A DNA stretch of 9,941 nt from JAHFOW01 sp964370795 (GTDB lineage: Bacteria; Planctomycetota; Brocadiia; Brocadiales; Brocadiaceae): positions 1-9,941 of the forward strand of contig CAYJME010000116.1 in the NCBI GenBank assembly GCA_964370795.1. Reading direction: 5' to 3'. The translations under genes were made by a program, and so were the position numbers. Each line of letters opens with the position of its first letter. The first letter of the stretch is position 1. A model generated the notes under the pieces. That model was not told the DNA's origin, ran no database searches, and saw nothing but the letters and a program-made list of their open reading frames with translations. Shown in pieces: positions 1 through 6,531 of the stretch.

Positions 1-28
1 AGGGGGTTGTTTCCCTTTGATCGGGGGA

Positions 29-54
29 TTTGGTTGCGGCATAGCTGCGCTAGG
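29..54. repeat. 26-bp hairpin repeat, copy 1 (upstream of hsdM)
   Basis: A 26-bp unit beginning TTTGGTTGCGGC and ending GCGCTAGG. Its core folds as GCGGC (36-40), loop ATA, GCTGC (44-48), with one G-T pair. The same unit recurs in the same orientation at 8514-8539, matching at 22 of 26 positions. All differences fall in the loop and one stem position, so pairing is kept. The two copies bracket the whole R-M operon. It is probably a dispersed intergenic repeat, but it could mark the ends of an acquired segment. Confidence 0.7.
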
Positions 55-62
55 AATATAAG
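34..62 (+). promoter_or_regulatory. possible sigma70-type promoter for the hsd operon
   Basis: TTGCGG (34-39) and TATAAG (57-62) are separated by 17 bases. The -10 matches consensus at five of six positions and the -35 at three of six. It overlaps hairpin repeat copy 1 and lies about 50 bases before the hsdM Shine-Dalgarno. This is the best-spaced pair I see in the first 116 bases, but the -35 is weak. Confidence 0.3.
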
Positions 63-102
63 CATTGAGGATCAACTTGGGCTTATAAGTTTTGAGGTTG
101 AT

Positions 103-110
103 AAGGGAGA
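103..110 (+). promoter_or_regulatory. ribosome binding site of hsdM
   Basis: AAGGGAGA lies six bases before the ATG at 117. It is a strong Shine-Dalgarno and fixes the hsdM start. Confidence 0.75.
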
Positions 111-541
111 ATTTTTATGGCGCAAAATAATGAAATAGAAAAGACCCTGTGGGCGGCGGCTGACAAGCTTCGCAACAATATGGACGCGGCTGAGTATAAG
201 CACGTTGTGCTCGGTTTGATTTTTCTGAAATATATTTCCGATGCCTTTAATGATCTCTATGAAAAATTGAAATCCGGAGCAGGTGAATTTGAAGGCGCCG
301 ATCCGGAAGATAAAGACGAGTACCTTGCCCATAATATCTTTTTTGTCCCAGAAAAAGCGCGCTGGCAGTATCTTCAGGATAAGGCAAAAAAACCGGAGAT
401 AGGAAAGCTCGTTGATGACGCAATGGATTCCATAGAAAGGCTTAACTCTACGTTAAAAGGGATTTTGCCAAAAATCTACGCAGACCCTGAATTGAATAAA
501 CAACGGCTGGGAGAACTTATTGATCTTATCGGAACATTGGG

Positions 542-543
542 TT
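542..543 (+). other. hsdM frameshift 1 (one T missing)
   Basis: The codons read TTG GGT TCA. Family logic needs TTG GGT TTC, giving LGF followed by NQSGHKAKDLLGRVYEYF in the next frame. One T is lost from a TTT run. After this point the original frame gives unrelated residues and stops at 665. Confidence 0.8.
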
Positions 544-663
544 CAACCAAAGCGGGCATAAGGCAAAGGATCTACTTGGCAGGGTGTATGAATATTTTCT
601 CGGCCAGTTTGCTGATGCCGAAGGGAAAAAAGGCGGTCAATTTTATACCCCGGAATGTATCGT

Positions 664-667
664 AAAA
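664..667 (+). other. hsdM frameshift 2 (one A missing)
   Basis: GTAAAACCC holds four A's. Five would give IVK-TLCVEMLEPYKG, the expected HsdM continuation into motif I. As written, the frame ends at a TAG ten bases further on. Confidence 0.85.
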
Positions 668-1617
668 CCCTCTGTGTAGAAATGCTTGAGCCGTACAAAG
701 GCCGTGTCTATGACGGGTGTTGCGGTTCCGGCGGGATGTTTGTTCAGAGTGAAAAGTTTATTGAAGAACATGGCGGGCGTATCGGTGACATATCCATATT
801 CGGGCAGGAATCAAACCCAACAACACTACGGCTTGCCAAGATGAACCTTGCCATTCGCGGTATTGATGCAAAGATTGAGCCTGGAGACACGTTTTTACAT
901 GACAAACATCCTGATTTGAAGGCAGATTTTATCCTTGCCAATCCGCCCTTTAATGTGAGCGACTGGAGCGGTGAACAACTTCGTGATGATAAAAGGTGGA
1001 AATATGGCATACTGCCGGCAGGCAATGCCAATTATGCCTGGCTTCAACTCTATGTGCATAAATTAAGCCCCAATGGCGCTGCCGGAATAGTTTTGGCGAA
1101 CGGAAGCATGAACTCAAACTCCGGCGGTGAAGGAGAAATCCGCCAAGACATGATTGAGGCAGGACTTATTGACTGCATGGTTGCCCTTCCCGCCCAGCTT
1201 TTTTATAACACGATGATTCCCGACTGCCTGTGGTTTCTTGCGCGCAATAAGGCGAATGGAAAATTCCGCAATCGCTCAAATGAAATTCTATTTATTGATG
1301 CCCGCAAACTTGGGACAATGATTAACCGCAGAAATAAAGAACTGACAGACGATGATATAAAACTCATCGCGGAAACCTATTACAACTGGCGCAATAAAAA
1401 CGGCAATTACGAGGATAAACCCGGTTTCTGTAAATCAGCGACAATCCAGGAAGTAAAGAATAACAATTATGTCCTTATGCCTGGGCGATACGTTGGAACT
1501 GAAGCAGAGGAAGATGATGGTGTACCATTTGAAGAGAAGATGAACGCGTTGACTTCAAAATTGGCAGAACAATTTGCAAAAGGCGTTGAGCTGGAAAGAG
1601 AGATAAAAAAGAACCTC

Positions 1618-1633
1618 AAGGGGATTGGGTATG
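1618..1633 (+). promoter_or_regulatory. Shine-Dalgarno plus start of the DUF1016 gene
   Basis: AAGGGGATTGGGTATG holds a Shine-Dalgarno (AAGGGGA) six bases before ATG 1631, inside the 3' end of hsdM. The same 16 bases recur at 2842-2857 before hsdS. ATG 1631 is preferred over TTG 1625, which lies directly against the Shine-Dalgarno. Confidence 0.7.
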
Positions 1634-2734
1634 AAATCTAAGAACGGCCAGAGTCGTAATTCGATGGGAAGAAAAAAAGAGGGAGTTTTGTTTCCTGTTG
1701 CATCGCCCGTTGAGCCAATGCCTGACAATTACACAGCATTTTTAGCTGTTTTAAAACAAAGAATTTCTCAAGAACGTCTCAAGGCCGTTATCGCCAGTAA
1801 TGCGGCGCTGGTATTGCTTTATTGGGATATCGGTAAAAGTATTTTGGAAAAACAGAACAAGGCAGGCTGGGGCGCCAAAGTCATTGACAGGCTTTCCAGT
1901 GACTTAAGAAAAGAGTTTTCCGATATGCAGGGGTTTTCTCCGCGAAATCTTAAGTATATGCGGGCATTTGCTCAGGTGTGGCCGGACAAGGCAATTGTGC
2001 AACGCGTCATTGCACAAATACCGTGGCGTAGTAATATCGCACTGTTGGATAAATTAAAAAAGCCGGAAGAGCGGTTATGGTATGCGTCACAAACGATAAA
2101 AAATGGCTGGTCTCAGCCCATCCTTTGCATGCAAATAGAAACACAGGCGCATGCGCGTGAGGGCAAAGCAAGCAATAATTTTTCATTGGCGCTTCCGCCG
2201 GCAGACTCTGACATGGCTCGGCAGGTTTTTAAAGACCCATATCTTTTCGATTTCCTCGGCACTGCTGATACCCACCGGGAAAAAGAAGTTGAACAAGCCC
2301 TGGTTGACCATATTCAGCAATTTCTATTGGAACTTGGGGCTGGTTTTGCCTTTGTCGGCAGGCAGGTTCATTTGGAGCTTGGTGGGGAGGATTATTACCT
2401 TGATCTGCTGTTTTATCATCTCAAGTTGCGGTGTTTTGTGATCGTCGAACTCAAAGCAGGCGACTTTATGCCTGAACATGTCGGCAAAATGAATATGTAT
2501 TTAAGCATTGTGGACGATATCTTGCGCCATCCGGACGATAAGCCGACTATCGGGCTTTTGCTTGTCAGAAGAAAAAACAAGCTCATTGCCGAATACGCCC
2601 AAAAGCCCATGGGTGTAGCCCAGTGGCAGACAAAGATCACGCGCAGCCTGCCAAAAGAATTAAAATCAAGCTTGCCGACGATTGCGGAAATTGAGAAAGA
2701 GCTAGGTAAAAATATTAAAAAACGGAAAGAATGA
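1631..2734 (+). CDS. DUF1016 / YhcG-family PD-(D/E)XK nuclease
   Basis: An intact 367-residue protein. An N-terminal DUF1016_N region (about residues 35-165) contains the family-typical ALVLLYWDIGKSILEKQ and FSPRNLKYMRAFAQ. The C-terminal part (about 195-340) is a PD-(D/E)XK nuclease-like domain with VGRQVHLELGGEDYYLDLLF and VIVELKAGDF. The likely catalytic residues are D258, E273 and K275. Members of this family are common next to type I R-M genes and in defence islands. Their exact role is not settled, and a DNA-cleaving or accessory restriction role is inferred. The gene overlaps hsdM by 11 bases, so translation is probably coupled. Unlike the R-M genes around it, it has no frameshift or stop. 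It appears inserted between hsdM and hsdS, because a second hsdM tail follows it at 2785-2865. Confidence 0.9.
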   Translation: MKSKNGQSRNSMGRKKEGVLFPVASPVEPMPDNYTAFLAVLKQRISQERLKAVIASNAALVLLYWDIGKSILEKQNKAGWGAKVIDRLSSDLRKEFSDMQGFSPRNLKYMRAFAQVWPDKAIVQRVIAQIPWRSNIALLDKLKKPEERLWYASQTIKNGWSQPILCMQIETQAHAREGKASNNFSLALPPADSDMARQVFKDPYLFDFLGTADTHREKEVEQALVDHIQQFLLELGAGFAFVGRQVHLELGGEDYYLDLLFYHLKLRCFVIVELKAGDFMPEHVGKMNMYLSIVDDILRHPDDKPTIGLLLVRRKNKLIAEYAQKPMGVAQWQTKITRSLPKELKSSLPTIAEIEKELGKNIKKRKE

Positions 2735-2759
2735 TTGTGCTATACGAAAAAGAGAAAAT

Positions 2760-2776
2760 GTGACGCAATGCGTCAC
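2760..2776. repeat. 17-bp perfect palindrome between the DUF1016 gene and the hsdM-tail remnant
   Basis: GTGACGCAATGCGTCAC has two perfect 8-bp arms around a single central A. It lies 25 bases after the DUF1016 stop and about 8 bases before similarity to the hsdM tail begins. It has no T-run after it, so a classical terminator is unlikely. An operator, a processing site or a recombination scar are all possible. Confidence 0.75.
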
Positions 2777-2784
2777 GAATTAAT

Positions 2785-2865
2785 TTGGCCGAGCAGTTTG
2801 CCAGAGGCAATGAACTTGAAAAGATGATTCGAGAGAATTTGAAGGGGATTGGGTATGGGTTTTAA
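2785..2865 (+). pseudogene. remnant of a second hsdM 3' end
   Basis: In one frame these 81 bases encode LAEQFARGNELEKMIRENLK then GIGYGF and a stop. The intact hsdM ends LAEQFAKGVELEREIKKNLK then GIGYEI (1561-1641). By hand count, 18 of 26 residues and 57 of 81 bases agree. Many differences are synonymous, so this is a diverged homologue and not a recent copy. The remnant stop (2863-2865) overlaps the hsdS start by 11 bases, exactly as the intact hsdM stop overlaps the DUF1016 gene. This is best read as the original hsdM-hsdS junction left behind when another hsdM allele with its DUF1016 gene came in. Confidence 0.88.
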
Positions 2866-4020
2866 AGGATGGAAAAAATTTAAACTTGAAGACATCGCTG
2901 ATTTCTATGATTCAAAGAGAGTACCTCTGAATTCTAGAGAAAGAGAAACAAGGAGAGGAAAGTACCCATATTATGGTGCATCTGGAATTGTTGATTACGT
3001 AGATAGCTATTTGTTTGATGGTGAATATGTACTCATCTCAGAAGATGGAGAGAATCTTCGTTCACGAAGTACCCCGATAGCCTTTAAGGCAAGCGGAAAG
3101 TTCTGGGTAAATAATCACGCTCATATTGTTCAAGGAAAAGAACCATTCTTAAATGATTGGATAGTCTATTTTTTTCAAAATTTAGATTTGAATCCATACA
3201 TAACTGGGGCTGTTCAGCCTAAACTAAATAGAGAAAATCTGCGGCTAATAGACATTTTCATGCCAGATTTTGATAAAGCACGAAAAATTGCTTCTATCCT
3301 TTCATCCCTTGACGATAAAATCGAACTCAACTGTCAGACGAACCAGACGTTGGAGGCCATTGCCCAGGCGATATACAAGGAGTGGTTTGTCAATTTCAAT
3401 TTTCCCACTTCCGAAGGCAAACCATACAGAGATAGCGGCGGCGAAATGCAGGACAGCGAACTCGGCCCTATCCCGAAGGGGTGGTGGGCAAAGAAATTGG
3501 GAGAGCACATAAGTTTTATAAAAGGAAGAAAACCAAAAGAAACATCGGAAAAACACATAGAAGGTTTCTTGCCTCAAATTTTAATTGAAACGCTTGATGA
3601 CACAGGGAAATATATTTTTGTGAATCCGGATAATATGGTTGTCTGTGACGAGAACGATTTAATAATGGTTATGGATGGCGCGAGTTCTGGACGTGTTGAG
3701 TTTGGTATTCAGGGAATTGTTGGATCAACTCTTGCAATAGTTAAAAGGGTTGATTTTGACTTTCGATATTTTTATATCAATTTTTGAAATTAAAAGAAGA
3801 GGACATAAAAGCTAATACGACTGGGTCTTCTATTCCACATGCAGATAAGCATAAAATTAATGATTACGATCTTATTGTTCCAGAACTTAGCATTTTGCGG
3901 GAATATGATAACAGAATTGCAAGTATGTATCGATTGATTGCGAAAAACAAAATCGAATCACAAGCATTAGCTAAGATTAGAGACAGTTTATTGCCTAAGC
4001 TCATGAATGGCGAGATATAA
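2855..4020 (+). pseudogene. hsdS: Type I R-M specificity subunit HsdS, one frameshift
   Basis: HsdS recognises the bipartite DNA target and scaffolds HsdM and HsdR. TRD1 spans about residues 5-140 (GKYPYYGASGIVDYVDSYLF). The central conserved helix is about 142-180 (ARKIASILSSLDDKIELNCQ, then IYKEWFVNF). TRD2 is about 205-345, and the distal conserved helix about 350-388 ends AKIRDSLLPKLMNGEI. The frame breaks at 3781-3785. Adding one T joins FRYFYINF to LKLKEEDIKANTTG and gives 388 residues, a normal length. ATG 2855 follows AAGGGGA (2842-2848) and sits within the hsdM-tail remnant, so coupling is likely. The uninterrupted pieces are 2855-3787 and about 3784-4020. The lost part includes the end of TRD2 and the distal helix, so the truncated product should not hold two HsdM subunits. 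The target sequence cannot be deduced. Confidence 0.92.
3781..3785 (+). other. hsdS frameshift (one T missing)
   Basis: Five T's follow ATCAA. Six would read INFLKLKEED, the normal HsdS continuation, whereas the present sequence hits TGA at 3785-3787. Downstream residues are still clearly HsdS-like up to the stop at 4018. Confidence 0.85.
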
Positions 4021-4022
4021 GT

Positions 4023-4787
4023 ATGACTGATGAAATAAAATACGAAGACGAAAAATGCCGGCAATTCAATGAATCGTTAGATGAGGAAGGCGATGTGACT
4101 ATAGCGAATATTTCTTTCTCTCGTAGCCGTATTTTATTTGAGATGGATTTTGAAACATATAAGCAGGCTCTATATGAATTTTTAGAGCAGGATTACGATG
4201 ATTTAAAGCAAACAGTATTTGCTTATTATCCAGCTTGTATCGCCTATAATTTCAGACAATCAGAACGCGGCGAAGGCTCTACTGATCCAGTGAGAAAACT
4301 TCTTCATTTAAAAGATAGTTGGGAATCCATTATTTTTGTCTTGTACGCCTTAGTTGTGGGCGAGGTTCGAAGAAAAGGTGTGGATTTAAAGGCCACTCAA
4401 GTATTTGTGTCATACGATGCGGGTGATAATCCTATCTTTTCGAACTTCAATTCAGACAAGGTATTATCAGATGCCCCAAAGCAGAAACTACAGAATGCCA
4501 AGGCGATTGTTCAACATGTAAAAAATCGTGTTCTTGGGTTTAAATGCGCAGAAATTGAGTTAAGTCTATTTGACGATTTGCTTCAACTGCAGGAAGTGCG
4601 GAATGAACTTTCACATTATAATGCACCTACTCGTGAACAAGCGGAAGCGGAATTAAAAATTGTATTGCCTTTATTTCGGGAAATGCTTGAAAAAACGAGA
4701 TTTTTGGAAGATTGTAAAATATTAAGGTTTGATTGTCTTGCTATTGATTGCCGTTGTGAAACTTTCAATGGACACTCTTTGAATTGA
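4023..4787 (+). CDS. HEPN-like protein in the hsdS-hsdR slot (254 aa to TGA)
   Basis: I do not recognise a named family. The protein is mainly helical and acidic. Residues 193-198 read RNELSH within LQEVRNELSHYN, matching the Rx4-6H motif of HEPN-fold proteins, many of which are RNases. Helices before it (LKDSWESIIFVLYALVVGEV and IVQHVKNRVLGFKCAEIELS) fit a HEPN bundle. The start ATG lies two bases after the hsdS stop, so the gene is part of the operon. In the E. coli prr locus the anticodon nuclease gene prrC, whose nuclease domain is HEPN-like, occupies this same position. This protein lacks the NTPase domain of PrrC. The reading frame continues after the TGA to 5075, so the annotated end may be a nonsense mutation. 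A function as an RNA-targeting guard is inference; a non-catalytic HEPN is equally possible. Confidence 0.75.
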   Translation: MTDEIKYEDEKCRQFNESLDEEGDVTIANISFSRSRILFEMDFETYKQALYEFLEQDYDDLKQTVFAYYPACIAYNFRQSERGEGSTDPVRKLLHLKDSWESIIFVLYALVVGEVRRKGVDLKATQVFVSYDAGDNPIFSNFNSDKVLSDAPKQKLQNAKAIVQHVKNRVLGFKCAEIELSLFDDLLQLQEVRNELSHYNAPTREQAEAELKIVLPLFREMLEKTRFLEDCKILRFDCLAIDCRCETFNGHSLN

Positions 4788-5075
4788 GAGTATGAAAGCT
4801 TTGGATTTAAGGAAACGCAGAAAAATTATGTGATTGCTCTTGGTCAGGAACAGCTTTTCGTCCTATGGGGAAGCGAGTGTTTTAGTTTATCGCCGTTTCT
4901 TCACTTCGATCGAGATACAACCGGGCATGAGTCGTATATTTGCGTATACAAAGGCAAGAGACAAGGAAAATACTGTTATGAGCCAGTAAAAATAAGAACA
5001 GAAAAAACTTTTGATCATCTTCAACCCCGCTTTAGTGCGGAAAAGGACGAAATTGCAAGATTGGTGGTGCCATGA
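4788..5075 (+). pseudogene. in-frame continuation of the HEPN-like gene after TGA 4785-4787
   Basis: These 95 codons are in the same frame as the gene at 4023 and carry no further stop until TGA 5073-5075. The translation looks like a real beta-rich C-terminal domain (NYVIALGQEQLFVLWG, then HESYICVYKGKRQGKYCYEP). Its stop overlaps the hsdR start in an ATGA (5072-5075), the classical coupling arrangement. This favours one original 350-residue gene broken by a single substitution, for example TGG to TGA. A separate small gene starting at GTG 4830 is the alternative, but no good Shine-Dalgarno precedes it. Confidence 0.6.
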
Positions 5076-5621
5076 ATTTTTATGAATCAGATATAGAACA
5101 ACTTGCTTTGGATACCCTCAAAGAGGAGCATGGATATAAAATCCTCTACGGACCTGATATCCCCGAAGGAGCATATAAAGAGCGTGAGTATTCGGAGGTT
5201 ATACTTCAGGCGCGGTTAAAAAATGCCATTGATACAATAAATGACTCGATCGCGGAAAATGCCCGGGAAGAGGCGTTTAAAAAGGTTTTGCGCACCTTCT
5301 CTGTCAGCATGATGGAGAACAACGAGTCTTTCCACCGCATGTTTACTGAAGGCATAGACGTCAAGTTCAATGTGGGCGAAGGTAAGTCAAGAACAGAGAA
5401 GGTATGGCTGATTGATTTCACAAATCCTGACAATAATGAGTTCCTGGCAGTCAATCAGTTTACCGTCGTTGAAAATCATAACAATAAAAGGCCGGATATT
5501 GTGCTATTTATCAATGGTCTTCCGCTGGTTGTGATTGAACTGAAAAATCCTATTGACGAGAACGCTGACGTTAAAGCCGCTTTTAATCAGCTTCAGACCT
5601 ATAAGCAATTAATACCTTCAC

Positions 5622-5626
5622 TTTTT
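5622..5626 (+). other. hsdR frameshift (one T missing)
   Basis: CTTTTTCC has five T's. Six would read PSLFSYNAFLIASDGWFAKV, the expected run from the nuclease domain toward the helicase. The original frame instead gives unrelated residues and stops at 5752. Confidence 0.85.
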
Positions 5627-5843
5627 CCTACAATGCCTTTCTTATTGCCAGCGACGGATGGTTTGCCAAGGTTGGTACGATTACCAGCGATTATGCCCGG
5701 TTTATGGAATGGAAAACCGCTGACGGAGAAACTATTGTTGACGCAAAGGTAGAACCGGAGCTTGAACCGATGATTAAAGGGCTTTTAAATAAAAAGACTT
5801 TGCTGGATATTGTACGCCATTTCATCGTTTTTGAAAAGAATAC

Positions 5844-5873
5844 TGTAGGGGCGTATAGCAATACGCCCCTGCA
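5844..5873. repeat. palindromic element inserted in frame inside hsdR
   Basis: Arms AGGGGCGTAT (5847-5856) and ATACGCCCCT (5861-5870) are perfect around the loop AGCA. Three more base pairs outside, one of them T-G, extend the stem to 13 bp. The unit is exactly 30 bases, or ten codons, and adds VGAYSNTPLQ between FEKN and KKIAAYHQYYAV, where HsdR proteins normally vary in length. It resembles small GC-rich hairpin repeats that spread between genes in many environmental bacteria. Its insertion preserves the reading frame. Confidence 0.8.
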
Positions 5874-6528
5874 AAAGAAAATCGCTGCGTACCATCAGTA
5901 TTACGCGGTCAATAAGGCAATCGAATCAACCATTCGCGCTATAGGAGAAGTTCCGCAGAGAGTGCAGGATAATCCGGAAAAATATGGTTTCGCCAGTGTG
6001 CGGGATCAATCTCCGGGAGATAAAAGGGCCGGCGTTGTCTGGCATACACAAGGCAGCGGCAAAAGCCTTACGATGGTTTTTTATGTGGGAAAGCTGGTGC
6101 TTGCCGAAGAAATGAATAATCCCACAATTGTGGTGTTAACCGATCGCAATGATTTGGATCAGCAGTTATTTGAAACATTTACCAATTGTCAGCAATTGAT
6201 TCGCCAAAAACCGCAACAGGCGGCCAATCGGGAGGACTTAAAAAAGTTACTCGCTGTTTCATCAGGCGGGGTGGTGTTTACGACCATTCAGAAGTTCTTG
6301 CCAGAAGGTGTTGGGGCACAATATCCCCTATTGAGTGAAAGACAAAATATTGTGGTTATTGCCGATGAAGCGCACCGCAGTCAGTATGATTTTATCGATG
6401 GATTTGCACGGCATATACGCGATGGATTGCCCAATGCCTCATTTATCGGTTTTACCGGTACGCCTATCGAGAAGGAAGATAAGAATACGCAGGCGGTATT
6501 TGGCGATTATATAGACGTCTATGATATT

Positions 6529-6531
6529 TAA
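6529..6531 (+). other. in-frame TAA in hsdR
   Basis: Residues on both sides are in the same frame: DVYDI, stop, QAVEDGATVRIYYE. HsdR proteins commonly have DIEQAV here, so one G-to-T change (GAA to TAA) at about codon 487 explains the stop. Unlike the frameshifts, this is not a homopolymer event. Confidence 0.8.

Larger units (their letters stand above)
117..1641 (+). pseudogene. hsdM: Type I R-M methyltransferase subunit HsdM, two frameshifts
   Basis: This is the N6-adenine methyltransferase subunit, which works with HsdS to protect host DNA. The helical HsdM N-terminal domain is read from 117 (LWAAADKLRNNMDAAEYKHV). The frame shifts near 542 and again at 664-667, and the rest is read to the TAA at 1639. 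Adding one T and one A restores a 508-residue protein, the usual HsdM length. Between the two shifts a third frame encodes the expected LLGRVYEYFLGQFADAEGKK, so the gene is complete apart from two lost bases. The SAM-binding motif I is DGCCGSGG (about residue 200) and the catalytic motif IV is NPPF (about residue 276). Motif I has glycine where DP is usual. The C-terminus is a charged helix (LAEQFAKGVELEREIKKNLK). The uninterrupted frames are 117-665 and 655-1641. It may be a true pseudogene or carry sequencing errors. Confidence 0.93.

Noticed and set aside
72..332. 86-codon - strand open frame over the start of hsdM
   Set aside because: It runs antisense to the clear HsdM N-terminal domain and shows no recognisable motif.
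3781..3785. Phase variation by slipped-strand mispairing at the hsdS and hsdR T-runs
   Set aside because: The runs are only five bases long, shorter than typical phase-variable tracts. Similar breaks in even shorter runs in hsdM argue for error or decay instead.
542..5626. Programmed -1 ribosomal frameshifting at the four frame breaks
   Set aside because: All four need a -1 shift, but none shows a proper X-XXY-YYZ slippery heptamer with A or T in the second triplet. They occur at four unrelated places in three genes with no known recoding, so lost bases are simpler.
4785..6531. Alternative genetic code (stop reassignment)
   Set aside because: One break is TGA and the other TAA, while hsdS ends with TAA, hsdR with TAA, the DUF1016 gene with TGA and etfA with TAG at sensible places. 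No single reassignment explains both.
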